Positions 26,839 to 35,121 of a stretch of DNA of 64,000 bases are shown in pieces. The stretch comes from JANQPX01 sp965204405. Its GTDB lineage: Bacteria > Pseudomonadota > Alphaproteobacteria > Geminicoccales > Geminicoccaceae. Every line of letters starts with the position of its first letter. Position 1 is the first letter of the stretch. The notes under the pieces were generated by a model that was not told where the DNA came from, made no database searches, and worked only from the letters and a program-made list of their open reading frames with translations. The stretch is taken from positions 3,224,001-3,288,000 of the forward strand of contig CBDBEN010000005.1 in assembly GCA_965204405.1 (NCBI GenBank), read 5' to 3'. Made by a program: the position numbers and the translations under genes.

Positions 26839-27634
26839 TGATTTTCTTGTTCGGGCTTTCCTCGCCGGTGCCGGGGTTGCCCTGATCGCCGGGCCTCTTG
26901 GCTGCTTCGTCGTCTGGCGGCGCATGGCCTATTTCGGGGATGCGACTGCGCATGCGGCTCTCCTGGGCGTCGCTTTGGCGCTTGCCACCGACCTGCCGGT
27001 CCTTGCAGGCGTCTTCGTCATCACGGCCCTCATGGCGATCGGCACCGCAGCCCTTGCCAGCGGCCGCTATGCCATGGACACGGTGCTGGGCGTCGCTGCC
27101 CATGCAGGCCTGGCGCTCGGCCTGGTCGCGATAGCCCTTGTCGACAATATCCGGGTCGACCTCATGGCCTATCTCTTCGGCGACGTGCTCGCCGTGTCGA
27201 CCGCCGACCTCGGCTATATCTGGGGCGGCGCCCTGGTTATCGGGCTCCTTCTCTGGCGCTATTGGAACAGCCTCCTGAACGCCACCTTGAACGAAGAGCT
27301 GGCCTATGCCGAAGGCGGCAATCCCGCGAATGACCGCTTTCTTCTCAACCTGCTACTGGCACTGCTCATCGCGATCGCCATGAAAATCGTAGGCGTCCTT
27401 CTGATCACCGCCATGCTGATCATCCCCGCAGCAGCAGCCCGACCGCTTGCGCGCACGCCCGAAGGCATGGCGGGTCTTGCCGCCGCCATCGGCATCGTCG
27501 CGGTCGCGGCAGGCCTGAATGCCTCACTCCACCTGGACACCCCCGCCGGCCCCTCGATCGCCGTTGCCGCCGCTTTCGGCTTCGTGATCACCAATCTCGC
27601 CAACAACCTCCTGGCCAAACGCCGCCGGTTCTGA
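26831..27634 (+). CDS. znuB: Zinc ABC transporter permease
   Basis: 267-residue ABC-3 family permease with about eight hydrophobic segments (MLDDFLVRAFLAGAGVALIA first, FGDATAHAALLGVAL conserved). The ATG at 26831 is chosen because earlier starts in the frame lie within the His-rich end of znuC and would add a charged, unconserved tail. It completes the zinc importer with ZnuA and ZnuC. Adenine deaminase follows after 42 bp on the same strand. Confidence 0.9.
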   Translation: MLDDFLVRAFLAGAGVALIAGPLGCFVVWRRMAYFGDATAHAALLGVALALATDLPVLAGVFVITALMAIGTAALASGRYAMDTVLGVAAHAGLALGLVAIALVDNIRVDLMAYLFGDVLAVSTADLGYIWGGALVIGLLLWRYWNSLLNATLNEELAYAEGGNPANDRFLLNLLLALLIAIAMKIVGVLLITAMLIIPAAAARPLARTPEGMAGLAAAIGIVAVAAGLNASLHLDTPAGPSIAVAAAFGFVITNLANNLLAKRRRF

Positions 27635-27676
27635 GACAAAACAACATTGTCTGCCGCCTGCAGGGAGTCCCAAAAG

Positions 27677-29470
27677 ATGCCGCCCGTGAAATCCTGGACC
27701 GAGCTTGCCCCAACGCTGGTCGATGTCGCCACCGGCCGGGCTCACGCCGATCTCGTGGTCAAGAACGGCCGCTGGGCGAATGTCCATTCAGGCGAAATCC
27801 TCCCGAACACGGATGTGGCCGCCTCCGGCGGACGGTTTGCTTACGTTGGCGAGAACGCCGACCACTGCATTGGCCCGGATACAAAAGTCATCGATGCCGG
27901 CGACCGGTACCTCCTCCCCGGCCTCTGCGATGCGCATATGCATGTCGAAAGCGGCATGATCACCGTCACCGAGTTCTGCCGCGCCGTCGCCCGCCACGGC
28001 TCGACCTCGCTGTTCATCGATCCCCACGAGATCGCCAATGTCCTGGGCCTGGATGGCGTCAAGCTCATGCATGACGAGGCCGTGGGCGCGCCCATCAACG
28101 TCTACGTCCAGATGCCGAGCTGCGTCCCCTCCGCCCCCGGCCTCGAACATGCCGGCGCCGAGATCGGCCCCGCCGATGTCGCGAAAGCCATGACCTGGCC
28201 CAATATCGTCGGGCTTGGCGAGGTCATGAACTTTCCGGGCGTGGCCAACAACGACCCGACCATGGTCGGCGAGATCGCGGCCACCGTGGCCGCGGGGAAA
28301 ACCATCGGCGGGCACTATGCGAGCCCCATCCTCGATCACATGTTCCACGGCTATGTCGCCGGCGGGCCCGAGGACGACCACGAAGGGACGCGCCTCGAAG
28401 ACGCCATCGCGCGCGTGCGCCAGGGCATGAAAGCCATGCTCCGGCTCGGCTCCGCCTGGTACGATGTCGCCTCGCAGATCAAAGCCATCACCGAACACGG
28501 CCTTGATTCCCGAAACTTTATTCTTTGTACGGACGACAGCCACTCCGGCACCCTCGTCCATGACGGCCATATGAACCGCGTCGTCCGCCATGCCATCGAG
28601 CAAGGGCTCAAACCCATCACCGCCATCCAGATGGCGACCCTCAACACCGCCGAACATTTCAATCTTTCGCGCGAAATCGGCTCCATCACCCCTGGCCGCC
28701 TCGCCGATTTTCTGATCGTTTCCGACCTTCCATCGATGACGATCGACAGTGTGTACGCACACGGCGTTCACTTAGCAGAAGCAGGCCGCCTCATCATCGA
28801 TGTCCCGGCCTTTACCTACCCCGATTATGCTAAACAAACCGTTAACATGGGCAAAAAACTGTCCGACGCGGACTTCGTTGTTTTTGCGCCGGAGGGTGCC
28901 CGCAACGTGCGGGCGCGGGTTATTGGTGTCATCGAGAACCAGGCCCCCACAAAAGCGCTTGAAGCTGACCTGACCGTCACCAACGGCGTCGTTGATGTCG
29001 ATCCTGGCAACGATGTTGCCCAAATCGCCTTAGTCGAGCGTCACCGGGCTACCGGTGCCGTGACCAACGGCTTCGTCTCGGGCTTCGGCTACAATATCCC
29101 CTGTGCCATGGCCTCCACCGTCGCCCATGACAGCCACCACATGATCGTCGTCGGCACCAACCGGGACGACATGGCCAAAGCCGCCAACCGCCTGGGCGAC
29201 GTCGGCGGCGGCGTGGTCTTCTACAGCAACGGCAAGGAACAAGCCCTGATCGACATGCCCATCGCCGGCCTCATGTCCGAAAAACGCGCCGAAATCGTCG
29301 CCGAACAAGCCGAAAACCTCGGGCGCGCCATGCAAGCCGCCGGCTGCACCCTCAACAACGCCTACATGCAACACTCCCTCCTAGCCCTCGTCGTGATTCC
29401 GGAACTTAGGATTTCCGATGTGGGTCTGGTGGATGTGACCAAGTTCGAAACGGTGGATTTGTTTGTTTAG
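27677..29470 (+). CDS. ade: Adenine deaminase
   Basis: 597-residue amidohydrolase-superfamily enzyme converting adenine to hypoxanthine and ammonia. It has the metal-binding DAHMHVESGM, then FIDPHEIANVLG, GLGEVMNFPGV, GHYASP, CTDDSHSGTL and a C-terminal Ade-specific domain (GFGYNIPCAMASTVAHDSH). The ATG at 27677 has AGGGAG at an ideal distance; the TTG at 27647 does not. It lies 42 bp behind znuB, so it may be read from the zinc-uptake promoter. Bacterial Ade uses Mn or Fe, so the link to zinc is not obvious. Confidence 0.92.
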   Translation: MPPVKSWTELAPTLVDVATGRAHADLVVKNGRWANVHSGEILPNTDVAASGGRFAYVGENADHCIGPDTKVIDAGDRYLLPGLCDAHMHVESGMITVTEFCRAVARHGSTSLFIDPHEIANVLGLDGVKLMHDEAVGAPINVYVQMPSCVPSAPGLEHAGAEIGPADVAKAMTWPNIVGLGEVMNFPGVANNDPTMVGEIAATVAAGKTIGGHYASPILDHMFHGYVAGGPEDDHEGTRLEDAIARVRQGMKAMLRLGSAWYDVASQIKAITEHGLDSRNFILCTDDSHSGTLVHDGHMNRVVRHAIEQGLKPITAIQMATLNTAEHFNLSREIGSITPGRLADFLIVSDLPSMTIDSVYAHGVHLAEAGRLIIDVPAFTYPDYAKQTVNMGKKLSDADFVVFAPEGARNVRARVIGVIENQAPTKALEADLTVTNGVVDVDPGNDVAQIALVERHRATGAVTNGFVSGFGYNIPCAMASTVAHDSHHMIVVGTNRDDMAKAANRLGDVGGGVVFYSNGKEQALIDMPIAGLMSEKRAEIVAEQAENLGRAMQAAGCTLNNAYMQHSLLALVVIPELRISDVGLVDVTKFETVDLFV

Positions 29471-29780
29471 CCCTGGCCCCGAGGCGGGGTGGCCTCGACG
29501 GGTGCTCAACATGCTAAAACTGGCAGTATAGAAGGGCTTCGGGTTCGTTTGGTTTTTGAGGGGGGGCGACACACCCCGGCGTTGATTTAGGTTCGTGGTG
29601 ATGATGATAAATCTAAACTAAATTAGGAACATTTTCAAGAATTACTATTGATATTAGGCAACATTACCGCATGTCAACTGCAATGAACGATTTTGAGCTG
29701 ATCCAGGAGAATATTGATTGTAGCACATCGTGTGTATAGTTCAAATTAGCTTCGCCACGATGATCATATCTGGACAAACT
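29471..29780. other. Convergent intergenic region
   Basis: Lies between convergent ade and the SIR2 gene. A hairpin with stem CGAGGC/GCCTCG sits just after the ade stop (around 29480-29500) but lacks a T-run, so termination is uncertain. Base composition falls sharply from about 29590 rightward, marking the edge of the A+T-rich SIR2 segment. No small gene is seen. Confidence 0.4.
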
Positions 29781-31568
29781 CTACAGTTGCCACTGTGCAA
29801 ATGAGCTGCTTTGCAAGAATTTGTTAGCTTTCTCCCAAATCGTGATTGCTCGACTTATATTTCCGCCAAAAAGTCCGGCCTTCAATGGTGCCCAATTCTC
29901 CCCAAATTTCTCGATTTCACCCCTGATCTCTTTGCCGATGTGGCTACCACCACCGTAGCTATCCCAGTTACGATGGCGGTAAGCGCCGACTGGAAGCGCA
30001 ATGTGAGTATCCGGATTAGCTTCGAGCACAAGGTCCAAATGCACCAATCCAGCCAGATATTCATACTTATCAAAGGACCTGGTATATTCTTTCTGATCTA
30101 CAATAAATTCCTCGAAATCTTCGCTAAGCAAATCATGTATATAATCACTCAAGGGTGTGTAGTAACTCAGATTTGTTTCAAGAGCCGAATTTTGCAAATG
30201 ATTCGATAGGTCGGGCCGGATGATCTTATTATTGATGATCGAGATTCCGATTTGGTCTCCTCGGGCAAATGGTCCAGGTAATTTTTTTCTGCAAATATTT
30301 GCAAACACTTCGTAGCGTCCTGTCAACATGGCACTGATGCCAATACAGTATTTCAGCAGTAAGGCAGGGTACGCTCGTATATTCAGATAGTCTGCGTTAC
30401 CGCTCGCGTCCAAGTCCGACGCGATAATGCTTGCAAAACAATCTGACCAAAGCTCTGAAGTTCTCGGAGACGCCCAATAGGAACCCACGGCGAAAAGCCT
30501 TCGCAAAACGGCTGATCCCTCCTCATATGATTTAACGCGATGTAAAAACTCCAGAAGGTCAGTATTTCCAACCGCTCCTCGCTTATCGACAGCAATGACT
30601 GCCTGTTTCGAACGCCTCGTCTCAGCCTTAACGAAATCCCATAAATCAATCTTAAACCGTTCCTCGCTGAGATAACGCTTCAGTGTATTTGCAGCCGCTT
30701 CTTTTGACAGAGGATGAGGTTGGGAAAATCTTTTGATCGCTTCGTGTTTCTGTTCAAGCAGTGTGAAGAATTCGTCCGCTGAATTGATCTCGATAGCGAC
30801 AGCCTTCCGCGACTTAATCAGATTGCCCGCAGCTTCTGAAGGTATTCCACGTGTCGCCCAGTATAGCGGGTAACGCCTAGAAGGCGTCCGTTTGATCGCT
30901 GCCCGTAATGCAATGTCGTAATCAGCTGACCAACCACATACTATTAGGCCAAAATCATCAAAAACTTGATCAAGAAGTTGGTCCATTGTGTCGTCATATT
31001 GTCCTAACTCAGCTGTCGAATTCTTTATTCTTGTATCTAGGTAGTCGCCATGCACCTTGATTAGCGTGCAGTCAGAATGGACGATTGGGATCGCTCCCTT
31101 TGCCGCGTCCGGTCCATCAATGATAGTCGGAACGATGCCGTCAGCCTCTAAGGCGAGTTCCATAAGCCTGTCGAAGTTGGTGGTGATAATCACACGGATG
31201 GCGCCAGCCTTAACCAGACGCGAAATAGCCTTATGAGCGGCTGTCGGGATCTTCTTCCCCTGGTCTCGCTCCTCTTCTGTCGGTTCAAAATAGCTTCGAA
31301 GTCTTTGTTGCCGCAAAGTTGGGGTGGGCGTCAGTTGATCCAAGAGCAAAGAGTAGTCAGGCTGCTTGCCATACCTCTCTATAAACCAAGCTTCAGGGTC
31401 TAGACCGCATTCCTCTTCTTCGAGGGCTGCGAGTTGACGAACTAGATCAATAACCACCTCCCAGCCGGTAGGAATGCCTGCTGAGCGTGATATCCCCGAG
31501 CCAAGAAGCGGAACAAAAACGCCGGGGCTGCTGTAGATGTTAAACGCAAGCTGGATTAACGGGTCCAT
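29781..31568 (-). CDS. SIR2-domain protein, candidate antiphage NADase effector
   Basis: 595-residue protein. Residues about 15-260 form a SIR2-like Rossmann domain: LLGSGISRSAG (21-31), TTNFDRLME (129-137), the catalytic-type KVHGDYLD (171-178) and CGWSADYDIAL (211-221). The remaining 330 residues match no family I recognise. Standalone SIR2 proteins with large unknown C-termini often act as NAD-depleting antiphage effectors, with the C-terminus sensing infection; that role is inferred. The DNA is clearly A+T-richer than its neighbours, and the gene sits alone between ade and a dapA-like gene, which suggests recent transfer. The ATG at 31568 with AAGAG upstream is preferred over the GTG at 31574. 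Confidence 0.8.
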   Translation of the reverse strand: MDPLIQLAFNIYSSPGVFVPLLGSGISRSAGIPTGWEVVIDLVRQLAALEEEECGLDPEAWFIERYGKQPDYSLLLDQLTPTPTLRQQRLRSYFEPTEEERDQGKKIPTAAHKAISRLVKAGAIRVIITTNFDRLMELALEADGIVPTIIDGPDAAKGAIPIVHSDCTLIKVHGDYLDTRIKNSTAELGQYDDTMDQLLDQVFDDFGLIVCGWSADYDIALRAAIKRTPSRRYPLYWATRGIPSEAAGNLIKSRKAVAIEINSADEFFTLLEQKHEAIKRFSQPHPLSKEAAANTLKRYLSEERFKIDLWDFVKAETRRSKQAVIAVDKRGAVGNTDLLEFLHRVKSYEEGSAVLRRLFAVGSYWASPRTSELWSDCFASIIASDLDASGNADYLNIRAYPALLLKYCIGISAMLTGRYEVFANICRKKLPGPFARGDQIGISIINNKIIRPDLSNHLQNSALETNLSYYTPLSDYIHDLLSEDFEEFIVDQKEYTRSFDKYEYLAGLVHLDLVLEANPDTHIALPVGAYRHRNWDSYGGGSHIGKEIRGEIEKFGENWAPLKAGLFGGNISRAITIWEKANKFLQSSSFAQWQL

Positions 31569-31706
31569 GGACACACTCTTAGCTGAATATCGCTATCCAC
31601 TAGTTCTGCCCAAAGTTTAATAGATGCTGACTACAAAAGCATCAAGAGTGCGGCTCTATGGAAGTTCTCGAAGATGCATCAACGCCCCAACCTCACCAAA
31701 CCCAAG

Positions 31707-32636
31707 TCACCGCTGGGCGGTGTCAGCCCGAGTTAGGAGATGGTTAAGTTCAAAAAAATCATCCCGATCTAGCTTCGGCCCAGGCGCCCTTAAAGCGGCG
31801 CTTTGGATGATGCCGCGCTGATGCAAGATCTGCTTGCGGATGGCGAGGCCGATGCCGGGTTGTTGTTCGTAGCGGATGAGGGGGAGGTAGCTGTCGAAGA
31901 GATCGAAGGCTTCGTCTTCTTCGCCCTCGCGGAAGCGGGCGTAGACTTCGACCAGGAGTTCGGGGAACGCGAAGCCGGTCATGGCGCCGTCGGCACCTCG
32001 GGCGAGTTCGAGGGGGAGGTAGAGGCCGCCATTGCCGACCAGGATGGAGACGCGGCGGTGGTTGTCACGCTCGGCGGTGTTGCGGATGCGGGTGATCTTG
32101 GCGAGGCCGGGGCAGTCCTCATGTTTCAGGACTTTTATTTGCGGAAGCGCGTCGACGAGCTGGTTGAAGAGGGGGACGGAGAGGTGGACGCCGGTTGCCT
32201 GCGGGTAGTCCTGGAGGACGACCGGGACGTCGTAGCCGACGGCGTCGATGGCTTGGCGGACATAGCCCTCGATCTGCTCGTCGGTGGCGAGACCGGGCGG
32301 TGGCGCTATCATGACGCCGGCGGCGCCTTCCGACATGGCCTCGTTGCTGAGCGCGCCCAGATGGGCAAGGCCGGGGGCGCTGACGCCGACCACCACGGGC
32401 ACCTCGCCCGCGACCTGTTTCAAGACGCGGTCGATCACCTGGCGCTGCTCGTCGAAGGTCAGTTTTTGCGCCTCGCCCATCATGCCGAGGATGGTGATGC
32501 CGTGGACGCCCGCTTCGATATAGAAGCCGATCAGCCGGTCCAGACTGGCGAGATCCAGGGCGCCGTCCCCGTGAAATGGCGTGGCGGCGATGATGAAGAC
32601 ACCCTTGGCGCTCTCGTCGATCAGATGACCGGACAT
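31707..32636 (-). CDS. Dihydrodipicolinate synthase family protein (DapA-like)
   Basis: 309-residue class I aldolase/lyase with a TIM barrel. The N-terminal ATPFHGDGALD, GMMGEAQKL (in place of GTTGE), DYPQATG at the Tyr position and VLKHEDCP with the Schiff-base Lys support pyruvate- or keto-acid-type chemistry. The C-terminus is extended compared with DapA. Neighbouring catabolic genes suggest a role in sugar-acid or amino-acid breakdown rather than lysine synthesis. Tandem operators lie about 290 bp upstream. Confidence 0.82.
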   Translation of the reverse strand: MSGHLIDESAKGVFIIAATPFHGDGALDLASLDRLIGFYIEAGVHGITILGMMGEAQKLTFDEQRQVIDRVLKQVAGEVPVVVGVSAPGLAHLGALSNEAMSEGAAGVMIAPPPGLATDEQIEGYVRQAIDAVGYDVPVVLQDYPQATGVHLSVPLFNQLVDALPQIKVLKHEDCPGLAKITRIRNTAERDNHRRVSILVGNGGLYLPLELARGADGAMTGFAFPELLVEVYARFREGEEDEAFDLFDSYLPLIRYEQQPGIGLAIRKQILHQRGIIQSAALRAPGPKLDRDDFFELNHLLTRADTAQR

Positions 32637-32923
32637 CGAAAAAGGCCTTCTTGCTGTAACGGTTCATTAACCATTGATCGGTAAGATCAAGGGTAATCAA
32701 GGTTACCGGCAGGTCAAGCCAGCGGGAATCCCGGCCGTTTCGCCGACGCATCCCGCAAGAGGGCCGAGGATCTGAAGGTACCGCCGAAACGGCAGATTCA
32801 CTTTGGCATAGTCAGCTTATTTTAATGCCGAGCGAAAACGCTCCAACAAACCAAGAAAACCAGAGCTGGAAAACCTGGGCGCATACCGCCGATCTTGGCC
32901 GCTGCGGCCGGCAACCCCATGAG
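32637..32923 (-). other. Upstream region of the dapA-like gene
   Basis: Non-coding as far as visible. A repeated GATCAA/TTGATC-type stretch lies around 32670-32705. No clear -35/-10 pair is assigned. The tandem operators at 32924-32953 bound it on the sufE side. Confidence 0.35.
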
Positions 32924-32953
32924 GTGGTCATACCACTGATGTGGTCACACCAC
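32924..32953. promoter_or_regulatory. Tandem GTGGT-N3-ACCAC operators (GntR/FadR-type)
   Basis: Two perfect palindromes, GTGGTCATACCAC (32924-32936) and GTGGTCACACCAC (32941-32953), centred 17 bp apart and adjoining the sufE stop. The core TGGT-N3-ACCA is the form bound by FadR-subfamily GntR regulators. They probably control the dapA-like gene downstream on the minus strand. No GntR gene is in the window. Confidence 0.6.
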
Positions 32954-33397
32954 TCACACCACCGTTCCGTGGACGGCGGCGGTAGCGAGTTGCTGGATAC
33001 GCTTGACCATGGCGTGCAGGCCGTTGGCGCGGGTGGGGCTCAGATGCTTGCCGAGACCGATCTCCTCGAACACGTCGGGCGGGTTGGCGAGAATTTCCTT
33101 GGGTTCGCGGTCGGCGTAGAGGCGAAGCAGGAGGGCGATCAGGCCCTTGACGATGAACGCATCGCTGTCCGCCTGGATGCGGAGCCTGCCGCATGAGCTG
33201 TCGGTTTCGGCGACCATCCAGACCTGGGACTGGCAGCCATGGACCTTGTTGGTGTCGGTCCGGTGCTCTTCAGGAAAAGGTGCCAGGGTCTTGCCGAGCT
33301 CCAGGACATATTCGATCCTCTCCCGCCAATCATCGAACAGCTCGAAATCCTCGCGGATAGCAGCTTGCTCCTCGGCGATGGTCGCAGTCTTAGTCAT
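32954..33397 (-). CDS. sufE: SufE-family cysteine desulfurase activator
   Basis: 147 residues. The sulfur-accepting Cys is in VHGCQSQVW (about residue 55), and the C-terminal family block LSPTRANGLHAM is present. SufE takes persulfide sulfur from SufS for iron-sulfur cluster assembly in the cytoplasm. No other suf gene is in the window, but isolated sufE copies are common in alphaproteobacteria. It is probably not functionally linked to the catabolic neighbours. Confidence 0.9.
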   Translation of the reverse strand: MTKTATIAEEQAAIREDFELFDDWRERIEYVLELGKTLAPFPEEHRTDTNKVHGCQSQVWMVAETDSSCGRLRIQADSDAFIVKGLIALLLRLYADREPKEILANPPDVFEEIGLGKHLSPTRANGLHAMVKRIQQLATAAVHGTVV

Positions 33398-33630
33398 CGG
33401 CAGCCTTCAAAAGCAGGGGATCGAAGAGGTGATAGACTATGATCGAAGTCGGTGGAATGTCCACAGCATAAACTTGCCAGGCGCCAGCCTATCGGATGCG
33501 ATGCAATTGTTTGATATGTAAGGTTTTTTGCCCAAAACTCAAGGAGTTGCATGATGCGGGCCGGCCATCACGTTCCTGAACGCCTCGGCGGATGACTCCT
33601 GGATCTCCAGGATCGATCGGTAGAACCGCC

Positions 33631-34704
33631 TCAGGAGAAACGGCTGAAGCGGTAGGGAGCCAGCGCGGCGAAGGTGACCCCATCCAGGACTTCCTCCGCT
33701 GCCATGCGGCCGATGATGGGGGCGAGCGTGATGCCGCTATGCGCGACGGCAATATAGAGTCCCTCCTTGCCCGAGGGATGCCCCACCACCGGCATGCCGT
33801 CTTTCGGGATCGGGCGCATGCCGATCGTGGTTCGCTCGATCTCGATATCGATGCCCGGCAGGCATTGCCTGACGTCGGCCAGCATCTGCTCCGCAACGGC
33901 GCTCTGGTCATCGTCGAGCTGGCCGTCGCTGAAGATTTCACCGATGACCAGCCGGCCATCGGTCTGCTGCTTGATGTGGATGCGGTTCCCCCAGATGACA
34001 TGGCTGAGGACCGGCTCGACCGGCCTGCTGTGCAGCATCACGCCCGGCCGGTTGGCCATGGGCAGATCGATCCCGGCACTGGCCAGAAGCGGCGATGCAC
34101 CGATTCCGGCAGCGACGATGACGGCTTTGCCCTCGATCCTGCCGCCATCGGTGTCGACGCCCGTCACCTGTTGGCCGGTCTGCAGAAGTGCGGTGACATC
34201 GGCGCCGTACATCGTCCTTGCGCCGAGGTCCGCTGCAGCATCGATGAGTGCCGAACTCGCCCTGATCGGCTCGATGCAGCCCTCAAGTGCCGAGCGCAAG
34301 GCGCGCTCCGGCGGGTTTTGGTAGTTGGGCTCGAGATCGGAGAATTGGTTTCCGGAAACCGCCTCGACCGGATAGCCCAGTGCCTGAAAGCGCTCGAGGC
34401 GCCGATCCAGCGCCTCGCCGTCGACATCGAAGCAGAGAGCCCCGCCCCATTGTAGACCGAGAGCGCCGTTCAGTTCCCGATCCAGGCGGTGATATTCCGT
34501 AAGGCTCTGATAGCGAAACCGGTGGTAGTGGTCGTCGGCGGTATGGTTGGCATTGATCCAGGCGAAGGACTTGCCGGTGGCCTCGGCTGCGGGACCGGTC
34601 CGATCGAGGATGACGACATCGGCGCCGCGCCTTGCCAGATGATAGGCAATCGATGCCCCGATGATGCCCGCACCTATGACGATGATGTCACCTGACTTGC
34701 TCAT
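33631..34704 (-). CDS. FAD-dependent amino-acid/amine oxidase (DAO family)
   Basis: 357-residue flavoprotein. The FAD-binding dinucleotide fold starts at residue 6 (IIVIGAGIIGASIAYHLARR). A mid-protein VIVAAGIGA and a C-terminal YIAVAHSGITLAP follow, typical of glycine/D-amino-acid oxidase relatives. The ATG at 34704 has GGAGG upstream. It lies downstream of the mutarotase-like and molybdenum hydroxylase genes on the same strand, in a likely catabolic operon. The substrate (amino acid, N-methyl amino acid or hydroxy acid) is not determined. Confidence 0.82.
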   Translation of the reverse strand: MSKSGDIIVIGAGIIGASIAYHLARRGADVVILDRTGPAAEATGKSFAWINANHTADDHYHRFRYQSLTEYHRLDRELNGALGLQWGGALCFDVDGEALDRRLERFQALGYPVEAVSGNQFSDLEPNYQNPPERALRSALEGCIEPIRASSALIDAAADLGARTMYGADVTALLQTGQQVTGVDTDGGRIEGKAVIVAAGIGASPLLASAGIDLPMANRPGVMLHSRPVEPVLSHVIWGNRIHIKQQTDGRLVIGEIFSDGQLDDDQSAVAEQMLADVRQCLPGIDIEIERTTIGMRPIPKDGMPVVGHPSGKEGLYIAVAHSGITLAPIIGRMAAEEVLDGVTFAALAPYRFSRFS

Positions 34705-34763
34705 ATCATCCTCCCCTGCCCGCCAGCATGCACAGCCATGTTGCCTCACCCGAGGTCTCGATT

Positions 34764-35093
34764 TCAATCGGTGTGAAACACCAGTTCGGCCGGCGCCCAC
34801 CATTCGCCCTCGGCGCAGCTTTCCAGGGCATTCTGCATCGGATCGGTAATTTTCCACCAGCGCTGCGTCGCCTCATCGACTGCCATCTTGGCCATATCGG
34901 CTGCGAAATCGTCGCCGTGATATTCGAAATAGGCAAACAGCAGATTTTCCGGCTCGCGCAGGAAAATCGAGTAGTTCCTGATGCCGCAGGCCGAGATCAT
35001 GTTGAGAACGTCCGGCCATACCTCGGCATGGATGCGTTTGTATTCCGGAATATCCTCCGCCTTCAGGCGGATGATCTGTGCTCTTCGTTCCAT
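34764..35093 (-). CDS. L-rhamnose mutarotase-like protein (RhaM/COG3254)
   Basis: 109 residues of the dimeric ferredoxin-like mutarotase family: RIHAEVWPDVLNMISACGI with the catalytic-type His, YSIFLREPENLLFAYFEY, and the family Trp pair (RWWKITDPMQ). RhaM interconverts rhamnose anomers, but relatives act on other sugars or are uncharacterised. No rhamnose isomerase or kinase gene is nearby, so the rhamnose assignment itself is doubtful. Confidence 0.8.
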   Translation of the reverse strand: MERRAQIIRLKAEDIPEYKRIHAEVWPDVLNMISACGIRNYSIFLREPENLLFAYFEYHGDDFAADMAKMAVDEATQRWWKITDPMQNALESCAEGEWWAPAELVFHTD

Positions 35094-35121
35094 GTGCTTG
35101 GTTCCTTCACGTCAGATGTCG

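Noticed and set aside
31803..32684. Long plus-strand open frame (293 codons) opposite the dapA-like gene
   Set aside because: It is the antisense shadow of a well-supported gene, with repetitive acidic composition and no family similarity.
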